A DNA stretch of 64,000 nucleotides from Chondrilla cf. caribensis (lineage: Eukaryota; Porifera; Demospongiae; Chondrillida; Chondrillidae), in assembly GCA_964020155.1 (NCBI GenBank), contig OZ026569.1, forward strand, positions 1,435,471-1,499,470, read 5' to 3'. The position numbers and the translations under genes were made by a program. The notes under the pieces were generated by a model. That model was not told where the DNA came from. It saw only the letters and a program-made list of their open reading frames with translations, and made no database searches. Numbering within the stretch: position 1 is the first letter of the stretch; every line of letters starts with the position of its first letter. Below, in pieces: positions 51,043 to 62,202 of this stretch.

Positions 51043-53443
51043 ACTAAACCAGGGGTATAGGGTTATGTCACATTTTCACATGAGATGATGTTTATGGACA
51101 GTAAAAAATACAGCGGAGTATTTGAAGTAATGGGACAACCTCACTAATCAGGTCACACTCCAATGTGGAGCAGAATTGCATAAAGAATGTTGTGGCATTG
51201 TTGAGAGAGTACAGTAAAGCTATTCAACTGTGGACAATACAAATCCTTTTCTCTGCCATATTCATGATCAGGAGGGTATTGAGAGTTTGCCGACTAGAAC
51301 AGAATCAAGGAATCTGATGGATCATAAAGCAATCAACCATGTAAATGTATGTATGCATCTATCGTAGGTTTGAGTACAGTAGTGTGGATTATAGGCGAAG
51401 ATTTGACTTGATTGGTTCACTTTGGAGGCTGGGTTGCCCATTCTTCATCAATTGCGTGTCATCTTACAGAGAAGAACAGAAGTCCAATCAAGTCAAACTT
51501 GTTTAGCCTGGATTTCTGAATGACGTGTTGGTCACAATAATCCTAGTGTGGAGCTAACATCACAAGAAACAAACAAGAACAAGAGACTTGAGCAAGAGAC
51601 TTTCTTCGATGATTGGAAATAATTTCAGTTCCCACTCATCCCGACTCCACCTACCATGTGATATGGCATGGGATGTGGGACCATAATGGGATTACATATG
51701 TACTAGGCACTTCACTCCACTATGTGATATGAGGCTGTTAAGGATCATGTATGTATGGACGTACTGGACTCAATTGTACTTGTGCACATTGAAGGTACTG
51801 TGGTGATGTTGGTGTCTGAAAATGCTTCTGGCATGAGTTAGGTCCGTGGTATGGGTGCACTTATACATTCCTTCATGGCGCTAGCGAATATGTACAGGAT
51901 TACAGGATCCCCTAGATTCAGTCTGCACTAGTACACAACCCAGCATCCCTTGTTCCACCAATAACATGCTGGAGTGCAATACAATGCTAACTCCTGGCAG
52001 AAGATACATATGACATTGTATATTTCACGGATCGCCACCTGGATTGACAGTTGTATTTTTCGGGAGACAACAAACCACTGAAGTTAGCTCTAATGTAGTT
52101 AAAACAAATGGTGAAGAATGTATTTGAGAATACAAAGTTGTTAGAAAAATCTGGGAAAATATATAAGATCCCATGAAAACTAGCATGCATACAGAATTCC
52201 AATATACGTAGCACAGTGGATGCGTCTCTAGAATTGGTTCACCAGGACATCAAGGCTCTACTGAGGCGTTCTCTTCCATGTTTAATTTCCAATACAAGTT
52301 CAACACCTGAACATTATCCCTAACACAATGAGGTGGAATGTGTAGTGCACCCGTAATAGAATGGACCTGCCTCATACCAAAAGCATTTTCACGCACCAAT
52401 ATCATCACAGTACATGCACATGGCTCAAATACAGATTGATTCCATGTACCATAATGACCCTGACAATATGATTATCAGTGAATTGAATGTCATTTTAATA
52501 TAAGTCATCATGAGTATACTGTATGTACTATTGTATATGCGTGAATACTGTACAGGCTGGAGGTACATACTTGAATTTCATTAACTTTTCTTCCACCAAC
52601 ATGTGTATGTATGCACTTCAACCAATACCACTTGCACATGGACACTACAAAGCAGGTCGAATCCGATTCAAACTGGGTCAAACCTGAGATAGCATGTTCA
52701 CATGCAATAGCAAAAGTAGGTCAAACCCGTGTTAAGTAACCGAGTTGAACCCTTGTGAATAGTAGGGTTCAACCCAGTTGAATACAAGTTAAAAATGGCA
52801 GAAAGAGGACAAATGTGGAGCGACAGGGAAATTGAAGCCTTGGTAAAGATTTAGGGAGAGAAATTGATTGATCGATCGATCGATTGACGAAGACCGTCAT
52901 ACAATGTTCATCTCAACAGGTGACCGTGAAGTTTGTTACATAAAGAAAAAGAGACCCTGCCGATCCTAAATTCTGCTTCCATTCTTTATCAGTCCATATA
53001 CAGGCTACGTATGTCCGTCAAGAACCTAGTTTCTGGGCGTCGTCCACAGCCATCGTCTTGTTTAGGCTGAATAAGATGCATGGGGCTCTTCTTACCTCTG
53101 TGCTGGATATGACCAATCGCCTACAAACTTTAGATCTCAAATGATACCACACGAGGGAAAGAAGAACAAATTATACGTCCGCCATATTTAACTCTTACGG
53201 GGTTCGTGTGAACAGACAACCTGTTTGAACCTGGGTTACTTTAACCCGGTTTCGACCCACTTCAATGCACATGTGAAAACGGTATAATGTGTACGGTAGG
53301 TGTCAAAAACATTTCCGTAATGTAATGTAATGAAATTGTAATCACGCCATAACGTAATGTAATAATTGCACAATGTGATTTGTAATCTTAAAGAAACCAC
53401 TAGTGGTGCAGTTAGTACCCGTACATATGTGTACAAGGCATAA

Positions 53444-53484
<41 letters not shown>

Positions 53485-53485
53485 T

Positions 53486-53549
<64 letters not shown>

Positions 53550-55133
53550 ATACAGTCTCACCTTGCAAACCCAACACCTTTACTGACGCCATTGGCATTC
53601 CTCAAAACCCTAGTACTTATGACAGGACCAAACTGGGACAGAATAGACTCGATGTCCTGCAGAAATGATGGGAGAGAGATCACAATCATTGATGAGAGCT
53701 GTACAAACAGAGAATACTGTGATAGAGGCTGTTATGCAACAATACACCCACTAAACAGTGGCCAAACCAGGTTTCCAATACGTTTGGTGTACACGTATCA
53801 TACTCACAGGATTATGATCAATGCGATATGACAGAATAGGCTGACACTCAATGATGGACTATCACACGGGTTTCCATACAATATGTGATGTGCTGGCCAC
53901 AATACTTGACTATGTAACATCTTGTGCAATTTCACTTGCAATACTCAAACATGCATAACCTCTGAAATCCTACACTTCAAAATACTCTAGTGACCTGGCC
54001 ACTTTCTGACATACAGACTTCTTTACAAACCTCTATACTTAACAACTATTGTAATCTAACAATTTATTTTATGGCCTATTTTCATCAGGTTATCAAAATT
54101 TCACTGTACAAAGAGTACATTTCACCAATTTGCAGTATTTTTCCATCCATTTTCTATATTCCATAGTGAAGGGGTACATACCTACGTACATTACATATGT
54201 ACGTATGTACAGTATTCAGTAAACTTGAGGTCAAAAAATTGTGACCGAGTCATTAAAATTCATCAATAGCATCACCAATTCAACACGGGCATGGATGAAC
54301 TACTGTACAAGGTGACAACCAATCAGATTCAAGCCGCATACAGTTACACGGGTACTTGACAGACTGGCATGGTGCTGTGGCACACAGAACATGTGGTATG
54401 GGAGTTATGGTCTAAGACAATAGGAATTTGAAAGTAGTGAAATATAAAATGGCTCCACTGAGCGTGAAGTCCTGCTCTACATGCAGTAGAAACCAAAACC
54501 ATCAAATTGCCTTGAGGTGCCACAGCCAGGACGACCACTAGACAACTACGTACATACTACACATCACAAACACTACCAAATAGGGATGGTCCATCTAGTA
54601 ATCAGTAGAACCTCACTTAAGACTACTATGGCAACGAGATCACCCCAGTAGTAGGACCACTATTTACAAGTCACAGGAATTCATATGCTGTGTTGTTCTA
54701 TACTCTCTCATCTCAGACTTGAAACCACATCAAGCCCCATAAGTGGTCTCAACAGTGGGTCCCAAGAGACCTCTGAGAAGAAAGACCACCACAAATACCT
54801 GTTGTCAGAGATCACTGTTCCATGAACCAAGGTGAGTTCCTAAACAGTAAGTTCCACAGTATTATGATATGTATGTACAGTTCCTGGGTAAATCCAATGT
54901 AAACTATATACCCAATAGCTGGAATTATCGGCAGGAAGAATATTTAGCAGTTTTGCTCAAAAATAGGCAAAAGTAAGATTGGTACAGTTCAAATCTGGCA
55001 ATACATACAGTAAGTAGCGATTATATAATAGACCACACATAATTGAGGAGTGTAACAGGAAAATTGTCGGTTTTAACGCTGTTACGACAAATTGCGGAAA
55101 TAGACTCGCCACCAGTGTTTCCAGTTACAGTAC

Positions 55134-55164
<31 letters not shown>

Positions 55165-55697
55165 TGTAGTTTGGCAATTGTACAGTACCAAATTGGAAAC
55201 TTGCCAACAGACTGACCCAATGCCATAATGAGTGAGTGAGTGTAACACATACTTACAGTACACATGTATGAGTATTCACCCAAGGGCAAAGCTCACTGGA
55301 GGAGGAAAAGGAGGTCTAGTCACCACGCATTCACAAATTAAATGCCGCGATTACAGGAAGCAACAATACACACATTCGTAGTAAGAACTAATAAAACTGG
55401 CGATTAAGGAAATTGCTGTGAAATACGTACGTGAAGCCACTAACGACAGTAACGACCTATTATAACCTGATATGTTACAACAATCCTACTTAAGAGCAAA
55501 AGTAGATGCAAATTCACCACAAATAGCCCAGCATGGCTGATAAGTTGTAATCCTTTTAATCTTACAAGGTTATAGTAACATACGTACGTAATAGTGATAA
55601 CAATAGTTGTTCTTTGGATGATTTCGATAATTTGAGTTTAGTGAGTTATTTATTGGCCACAGGTGGTTGTTACATGTATAGATATCACACATACACA

Positions 55698-55764
<67 letters not shown>

Positions 55765-56800
55765 CATGTACATACAAGTTCACTATTCAGTAAATATAGT
55801 CCTGCACATAAAACAACTACAAATATAAACACACCGAGTATAAATACATTGAAAGTACAATGAGATACGTATGCATAATAAGTGTACACAGACACTATAC
55901 ACACATCACACACAGTGAGATTTCAACAGTACACTCCCATACACATCACAGTTACATAGCTACAAACAGGTGCACGTACATCAAGTTGAAATACTGTGAA
56001 TTCATACACACTGTACACACACACACACACATTGGTATATTGAGTACATGGATACCATAATACACATACAGTACATGATGTACTGTTAGGGGCATCCAAT
56101 GGAACAGCCCCAAACACACGACAACCACCCCACACTTGTAGACACATACATGTGTAGTAGAGCTCTGATGTACGTACGTATGTATGTGTGTATGTTTCTT
56201 CCTGGGTTGAACGCACAATCCACAAACTACTCAAACAGGAAAGTGAACACAGTAACAAATATTGATTGTTGATCTGTTCCGTTCTCCTCAAAAAGAAATA
56301 AGGGTTAAAGCAACCCTAAAGGTCCTGGTATACACTGCTGAGAGTGTCCATACTACAATCACAACTGCTGGTGAAGGGTATCAGCAGTATGTGCACTTAC
56401 ACTGCAAATCCTGAATGTGAGACTACATACATGGACACTGACAGGACATGTTCAAACTGGAGATTGGAATATTTGGAGTTTTTGTAACTGACATGGACCT
56501 AACCGCGCTCGACCTAGTTGTACTTAATAGTCCAAACAAACGAATTATTAAAGATTGCTACATGCTGTCCTCAAAATATCCCCACCTCATTACTTCGCTT
56601 TAGTTGTAAGTCTCTACAATATGTATTAAAGTTGAACTTGCTTAGTAAGTTCCTTGAAAGTACGTACATATATTGAGTTTGTACAGTATTTCTTACCAGG
56701 GGCAATGAATAGTAACAGTGCTGGTTGACATAGAGCTAGAGACTGAGTGAGGTGTGCGTGCGTGTTTGTGTGTGCATGTGTGTGCGTGCATGCATGTGTG

Positions 56801-56861
<61 letters not shown>

Positions 56862-57404
56862 CACGTTAGCCTGTATGTGATAATATATCAAATACTGTTC
56901 TGGCTTTATCAACATACTTCGGTTCACCAACAACACATCATACTTCAATTGAAGATTCCATCCTCTCACCATTGCATACAAGGTGCACTGCATGATTGGA
57001 CATTGAACATGGTACCAGTACCAGGTACCCTGAAATAATGCCAGAATATGTGGGGATAGTGTCTGGCACCAGTAGGACCACCATTATTGGTGTAGCTGTG
57101 AAAAATTCACCAATGCCATGCTACACAAGACCCACTCGTCTCAGCACTGAGCATGATCAAACTCCACACAATCACAAAATAACACTGAATTTAAATGTTA
57201 ACGTTCACAAATTGTGAAGCCCAGCGCATAGCCACAATGGTCAGCATGGTGGGACATACAGATACAGTAAGTACAGGTTAGGTGTGGGCTTCAAGATAAT
57301 TACTAAGCAAGTTGGACTGTATATACGTGGTATATACTGCATATACAGTATGTATGTGCATATATAGAATCTATGTATATACGTACGTACATATCCGTGC
57401 ATAC

Positions 57405-57459
<55 letters not shown>

Positions 57460-60400
57460 ATGTATACAGTAGATGCATGAACAGTGGATGTGTGCTGGTC
57501 AACAACTCACCGATTCTTGGTAGTCTTTGGGTAAGTTTGATATGTACAGATTGGTCGGGTCCTGCTCCTGTTGCTGTGGTCATGAGAAGAGAAACAATAG
57601 GGCTGACATACCAGTTCAAAGTATACAGTCATAGATTAATTGATACTGGCCAACAAATTAAAATTAATCACTATTAATTACATTAATTCACTTAAGTACA
57701 AATTCAAAGGAATGAATATTAAAAGCAAAGGTTAGCAGGTGTCCACCACCTTAAAAAATACCTCGCACCACCATGTACGTACTGTAATGAGTGCCTGTAC
57801 AAAGTGAACTATGTTTTGTATGATCATAGAGGCAGTTTGATGGCTTCTTCACTCAGCTGTACAATGCCACGCCTGTAATGTTATCACTAAGAGCATTTGT
57901 GAGTATAAACACATCCAATGAACACAGTCAAACAAGCATAAATGTATGTACATATTATTATGGTTTAACATGTTTAGTGCAGTCAAGGTTGTCATATTAG
58001 CCATCACTTCTGATTCATTTATACGTACATAGTTTGTATACATTAGCTACTACACACAGTGGACAGTGAATTGTACCAATGCTACGTACATATATATCCA
58101 GCAAATTGTACTGAACATACTATCAGTACTGGGGGACACAGTTTACATTAGCCTGAGACTAAATGAACTGTAAACAGGATTATCTACTAACCAAGGTACT
58201 TACGTACCAGACAAAGTATGTACTGTGTGTAATACCTTTTGACAAAGGCACTTTGGTACATACTAAATTAGATACACTGTGTGTACTGTCCACTGACAAA
58301 GGCACTTTGGTACATACTAGACGAGATACACTGTGTGTACTGTCCACTGACAAAGACACTTCAGTACATACTAGATGAGATACACTGTGTGCACTGTCTA
58401 CTGACAAAGACACTTCAGTACATACTAGACGAGATACACTGTGTGTACTGTCCACTGACAAAGGCACTCAGGTACGTACATACATAATAGACAAGACATT
58501 GCACATACTGTCTACTAGACATGGTACTGTATGTACACTATCATATATGTACATTCACTGTATTGGCAATGATTTTGCTACATCAACAAAATTACTTCAC
58601 GGTAGAGTTCAGACAAAGCTTTATTACATCACTTCAAACAGACAGAACATTCAGCTGTGAACAGGACATTCAGCTGTGAACAGGACATTGTACTGTACAC
58701 CCACACTGCAAGGGCATAAGACAACAGTGACAAAATACATTACAGTACGCATGTGTGCATGTATGTACATACGTACGTACATACATATGTAGGATATGTA
58801 CTCTACCAAGATGAACTCAAGAGGGTGTTACATGTGTGTCACTATAAGTACAATAACCTCTATTACAACTTTGCAGAGCCTCTGTTAAGTTCATCCATAC
58901 ACGAAGTTCAGATGTCATAAGTGATCTCTATCGAACTACGTATATCCAATACACAATCTCAAATAGTATACCATCCATACAAAGATCATTGGTCCACATA
59001 TTCTTGGTTCATTAGAGGTCATTATAGGAAACTACACTGACAGGAACATTAGTGCTGACCTCCACAACAATGTTTGCATTCATTTCATTTCTTGAGTGAA
59101 AAGTAAAGCTACCAGACACTTTCCGTTTCAGTAACCATTAATCAAAAACAGGTAGGTCACTCACTATTCTACATGAGAAATCCACACAGTCCAAACCATG
59201 TAAATGTGTACAAAGTGTGCAGGTATGTAGGTGAGTGTGAGTGTTGGGTTGTGTGAGCCTCCTCTGGACTACTGGATTCTGAAATCCATAGCCATACCGA
59301 GTGCCAAAGGACAGGACTTTTCAATACTTCACTACTCCATACCACACCAGGATTTCTCCTTAAATTTGATCCTCCTTCACACACTCCTACATACATACCT
59401 GTGGACCTAATATGCAATACATACTAGGCCCATAGGTAGGATACCATGTATGCGAATATGTACATACATGATATATACATACATAAGCTCTATATAATAA
59501 TACATTTGTATGCTCTATATGACAAGCTGCCTGCCAAGCTGCATAATTTAAACAACCCGTGAGCATGAATGAAGTATGTAGTAGTAAGTTAACCTGCACA
59601 CACATACATAGCTACTATGGTTAGTATGTACGTACGTATATACATATGTATGTACAAGTAACTTGCACATATTATACATGTATGTAGTATATGCACGTAT
59701 ATAAAAACACAGGTACAGGCATGGGTAGGGTATGGGTATGGGTATGGGTATGGATGCACCGCTAAAGTCAAAGGTGAAAGTTATTGTGATGGCCAAAGGA
59801 GGGGTCAAAGTCCATGAGTAGCATCATCACCTGAGATAACCACCTGGTGTGAAATACCAAGTGTAGACAGAAGGTTGGCAAACAGAACCAAATAGCTACA
59901 TAGTAGACAGCTGAAACACACAGTACATACATAAGTTGATAAACAAGCAACAACTTTGTTAATCAATTGAATTTGATCTAACTCTTGTATGTACAGTACA
60001 CCTGGTTGAATGGAACAATGATTTCAATCTTGTTAACTTGGCACACTAGTCAATTCCAACAAATGTGAATACATTCATCCTATGCGACACAGCTAGGCAT
60101 ACAAAGGGATAAAACACACATACGTATTTCCTCCTCAGTAGGAAACTGCCTCAACAACATACATACATACAATAAGCATACATGCAAACACATAAACAAT
60201 ACGTATGTACGTATGTAAAACACAAAAACTGTACAAATGCGCCAATCGTGAAACTGCATATTTGGTTATCACACATACGTATGTACAATATGTACATACT
60301 GTGTGATGCTGAATTTCCAGGGAGACATGGGCCTATGTCCTATGCAGATGAGTGAATCAATTGTAAAATTGCAATCAGCTAAATTCAGTGTTTAGTGGAC

Positions 60401-61571
60401 AAAGTTAATTCATACAAACTACGTACATAGTTCTGTGAAATCCTTGTAAAGTACGTGTATCCTTGAACATTTCGGACAATACAGTACATATGGTAGGTGT
60501 ACACACACAAAAGCAACACAACAACAATTGGACAGAAAGTAGCATTGTTTGTATACATGGCAAGATGTGGGAGACACTTGTGAATGTGTGTCAAGTCAGG
60601 TGGGGACTGCCTGGGGACAATGGAGGCTACTGGTAAACAGAAAAAAGCCATTGTTCACTTCTGATACTTCAGCTGTCCTCGACATTTCCATTGTCTGGTA
60701 CGTACATGTGTACATGCACTCACAATCAACTAAAGTGTCAAGGGGTATCCTGTACGTATGTACACGCATATACAGGTATGTAGCGCTGATCGAAAACCAA
60801 AAGGGTTCAAGTAAGCAAAAGTATCAAATCACTTCATAAATGACCTTTGTATTTCAAATACGCATGGAAGCTTTGGTGAACAAATGGGTTCTTAATACCA
60901 ATTTCAATATTCTTCACATTGTGTTGGTTAAGACAAAGGTAGTACGAGACGAGTGCATGTACAATTTCCAATACAGACCAGCTTACTTTAGCAAACTGTG
61001 CCAGTATCCCCAAGGACTGGAGACTGGAGACTGCAATCTTAGCATCTGAGGCCGACTCAAAATCTACAAAACCGTATCCTATGAAATCCAAATAGACACA
61101 TATGGTTGGTAAATATACATACACACAAATATACATCATGAAATGCATGCATGTATGTGCCTGCTTGTCTGTACATTTGTACTGTACACAACCACACCAA
61201 TTTGCAAATATAGCAGAACCTCTCTATTAGAAACCTCCAAATTGAGGAAACCTCTGTAATAAGGACACCATTCCGTGTCCTAGTGTAGTACTGTAGTGTA
61301 TTAAGTAACCTCTAAACTTCGTAATGAAGACTAAAATTAAGGTCCCAAAGTTTCCTCAATAGAGAGGTTCTGCAGCCTGCTGTAGTGAAACATTATGAAA
61401 CTACACACATATGTGAATATACAAAGTATAAGGATGTATAAGAAAAACTTCCTACATACAGTATACTCCATAGAGTACACACACATACATACGTACATAC
61501 GTATGTACATACCTTTGCAGACATTCGTTTGCTTATCTAGAATAGCTTTAGTAGAAGTAATCTTGCCATAT
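45227..61571 (-). CDS. RBMS: RBMS/shep-family single-stranded nucleic-acid-binding protein (5' end not found)
   Basis: Ten exons on the minus strand join in consistent phase. In order they are 61571-61513, 61078-60987, 57573-57511, 53656-53562, 50711-50650, 49411-49323, 47725-47645, 46814-46728, 46268-46053 (or 46049) and 45273-45227. They encode RRM1 from [17 protein letters not shown] through [20 protein letters not shown], the linker [20 protein letters not shown]2 with [20 protein letters not shown], then [15 protein letters not shown] and a Pro/Gln/Tyr-rich tail. The order and wording match vertebrate RBMS1-3 and insect shep, which bind AT-rich single-stranded DNA and RNA. The exon with the first strand of RRM1 (the LYIRGL region) and the start codon were not found up to 64000 and probably lie beyond the window. 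Introns are 0.4-3.8 kb and rich in microsatellites. Confidence 0.9.
45290..45670. repeat. GA-rich imperfect tandem repeat
   Basis: Units of the type gagtgatgggaggatggtga followed by gaatgagagtgattgaggaa repeat with variation. The minus-strand Ser/Leu/His-rich frame (45227-45853) across it is a repeat artefact. Confidence 0.75.
46053..46268 (-). CDS. RBMS: RBMS tail exon 9
   Basis: The acceptor ctcctccaccacag|AGTCCC starts [14 protein letters not shown]. It continues [20 protein letters not shown] and ends THIHQQ at gtgagt. [13 protein letters not shown] corresponds to the QMSHLSLGSTGTY segment of vertebrate RBMS proteins. There are 72 codons, phase 0 at both ends. A second donor (gtatgt) lies 4 nt further downstream. 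Confidence 0.8.
46647..46689. repeat. (CA)n microsatellite
   Basis: About 40 bp of CA repeats in the RBMS intron between exons 8 and 9. Confidence 0.9.
46728..46814 (-). CDS. RBMS: RBMS tail exon 8
   Basis: The acceptor tctccctcccag|CCCTAT and donor CCTTCT|gtgagt bound 29 codons, [20 protein letters not shown] then QTPYIIPPS, phase 0 at both ends. It parallels the PYIASPVSAYQV-PQPYIL stretch of vertebrate RBMS. Confidence 0.8.
47645..47725 (-). CDS. RBMS: RBMS tail exon 7
   Basis: The acceptor ctttcttcacag|TACATG and donor ACACAG|gtgagt enclose 27 codons: [17 protein letters not shown] then [10 protein letters not shown]. Both ends are phase 0. Confidence 0.8.
47769..47839. repeat. (GT)n microsatellite
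   Basis: About 70 bp of uninterrupted GT lie 44 bp upstream, in the sense of transcription, of RBMS exon 7. Confidence 0.95.
48370..48585. repeat. Minisatellite, 17-18-bp unit
   Basis: About 12 copies of ccccagttctcaacaac, some with aatga for aacaa, in the RBMS intron between exons 6 and 7. Confidence 0.95.
48756..49015. repeat. Minisatellite, 23-bp unit
   Basis: About 11 copies of gaggttgtacaaagtgaggt plus ggt, with a/g variants, lie in the same RBMS intron. All three frames stay open across it (LVQPHHL-type repeats), which is an artefact of the stop-free unit. Confidence 0.95.
49265..49322. repeat. (CA)n tract forming a 5' splice site
   Basis: About 57 bp of CA with one AAA interruption touch RBMS exon 6 directly, so on the minus strand the donor reads gtgtgtgtgt. 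Confidence 0.9.
49323..49411 (-). CDS. RBMS: RBMS exon 6, after RRM2
   Basis: The acceptor tgtacatag|GTTCTCC leads into [20 protein letters not shown] and SPKWKYPQE. It matches the EPLLCKFADGGQKKRQ segment that follows RRM2 in vertebrate RBMS. The length of 89 nt goes from phase 1 to phase 0. Its donor is the first GT of a (GT)n tract. Confidence 0.85.
50371..50391. repeat. (CATA)n microsatellite
   Basis: About five units of cata lie in an RBMS intron. Confidence 0.8.
50650..50711 (-). CDS. RBMS: RBMS exon 5, end of RRM2
   Basis: Bounded by cgtgtag|ATTAGAG and CATCCAG|gtacgt, the 62-nt exon encodes [20 protein letters not shown]. It is the final helix and strand region of RRM2, matching the MESTEKCE-IxxFNGK segment. 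Confidence 0.85.
50982..51038. repeat. (GT)n microsatellite
   Basis: About 57 bp of GT in the RBMS intron between exons 4 and 5. Confidence 0.95.
52640..53290. mobile_element. Harbinger-like non-autonomous element with Myb/SANT-like start
   Basis: The ends form a long imperfect inverted repeat: the left has aggtcgaatccgattcaaac then tgggtcaaacc, and the right, reversed, has gggtcgaaaccgggttaaag then taacccaggttcaaac. Inside, 52795-52854 encodes [19 protein letters not shown] and then TAG. The motif WSxxEIxALxxIW is typical of the Myb/SANT-like protein of Harbinger elements, and the TAG replaces the expected Trp. It lies in the RBMS intron between exons 4 and 5. The exact ends and target duplication are not resolved. 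Confidence 0.6.
53450..53548. repeat. (CA)n microsatellite
   Basis: About 100 bp of CA with a few G/T interruptions, starting 14 bp past RBMS exon 4 on the intron side. Confidence 0.95.
53562..53656 (-). CDS. RBMS: RBMS exon 4, core of RRM2
   Basis: Bounded by tttctgcag|GACATC and TTGCAAG|gtgaga, it encodes [20 protein letters not shown] then [11 protein letters not shown]. It includes RNP1 of RRM2 (KGVGFAR, completed in the next exon). The length of 95 nt goes from phase 0 to phase 2. Confidence 0.9.
55131..55168. repeat. (ATGT)n microsatellite
   Basis: About nine units of atgt in the RBMS intron between exons 3 and 4. Confidence 0.85.
55688..55761. repeat. (CA)n microsatellite
   Basis: About 70 bp of CA, one of several in the RBMS intron between exons 3 and 4. 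Confidence 0.95.
56805..56859. repeat. (GT)n microsatellite
   Basis: About 55 bp of GT preceded by a degenerate GT/GC-rich lead-in from about 56753, in the RBMS intron between exons 3 and 4. Confidence 0.95.
57409..57455. repeat. (CA)n microsatellite
   Basis: About 45 bp of CA, ending about 55 bp beyond RBMS exon 3 on its donor side. Confidence 0.95.
57511..57573 (-). CDS. RBMS: RBMS exon 3, RRM linker and RNP2 of RRM2
   Basis: Bounded by catgaccacag|CAACAG and GAATCG|gtgagt, the 63-nt exon encodes [20 protein letters not shown] then [16 protein letters not shown] is the most conserved stretch of the RBMS family. Both ends are phase 0. Confidence 0.95.
58238..58530. repeat. Minisatellite, 54-bp unit, about 5 copies
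   Basis: Units begin tgacaaaggcactttggtac and end gatacactgtgtgtactgtc plus cac. The first and last copies are diverged. It lies in the RBMS intron between exons 2 and 3. Open frames on both strands come from the repeat. Confidence 0.95.
60987..61078 (-). CDS. RBMS: RBMS exon 2, RRM1 with RNP1
   Basis: Bounded by gatttcatag|GATACGG and GCTAAA|gtaagc, it encodes [20 protein letters not shown] then [10 protein letters not shown]. With the preceding codon it gives KGYGFVDF, the RNP1 motif of RRM1. The 92 nt go from phase 1 to phase 0. Confidence 0.95.
61213..61373. mobile_element. Pogo/Tigger-like MITE (161 bp)
   Basis: A perfect 16-bp terminal inverted repeat, gcagaacctctctatt and its complement, encloses 129 bp. 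Ends of the type CAGnnGAACCTC are familiar from pogo-like MITEs. A TA target duplication is not clear. It lies in the RBMS intron between exons 1 and 2. Confidence 0.65.
61513..61571 (-). CDS. RBMS: RBMS exon 1 (first found), RRM1
   Basis: Bounded by ctgtccacag|ATATGG and TGCAAAG|gtatgt, the 59-nt exon encodes [19 protein letters not shown]. It matches [19 protein letters not shown] of vertebrate RBMS with few changes. The first base completes a codon, most likely the Pro of the conserved PYGKI. Confidence 0.95.
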
Positions 61572-62162
61572 CTGTGGACAGATAGACAGCAACAGTAGAT
61601 AAATTGGTAGGTACAATGTGAAACTTAATCCACTGCAATCTGCTTCCAAAAATAGAGTAGATGAATACGTTTTGTGGATTAACTGGATATTTACGTATTA
61701 CTCTTTGTATATAAAATTGGTACTGGGAAATGTAGAGGATAAAAAGAATTGGCGGATCAATTATAATTATATGTACATATGTATGTTAATGAAAGAATGT
61801 GTTCACAGTATGTATGTCATATATACTGTAGAGTGAAAAATATTGATGAAAATTAAAATTGGCAAATCTCTTGAAATGAACAAATGATAGCTTTTATTTT
61901 GGTGATCAATAGTTGTTACAATCACAATCATTATAAATCCCCTACCAGCATCAACATTCACCCACACGAAGTAGATGTTACAACCAACTGCTATGTACAA
62001 AGAGATTGAATTGCCTGAGTGCATTGGTCAACCAAATCGGAAAAGAACAATTTGTGTAGCAAAGAAAAATATAATGGCTGTTAGCTCTTCAAATTATCAA
62101 TTTGATAATATAAATTCCTCACCAATACTTCCCACTATACACCATACAGTCCACACACCACA

Positions 62163-62202
<40 letters not shown>

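Noticed and set aside
51402..51497. Perfect 14-bp inverted repeat with a 68-bp spacer in an RBMS intron
   Set aside because: It may be a tiny MITE, but there is no target duplication or known end motif, so I do not call it.
54600..54850. Possible second pogo-like MITE starting agtagaacctcacttaagac
   Set aside because: No matching inverted end was found.
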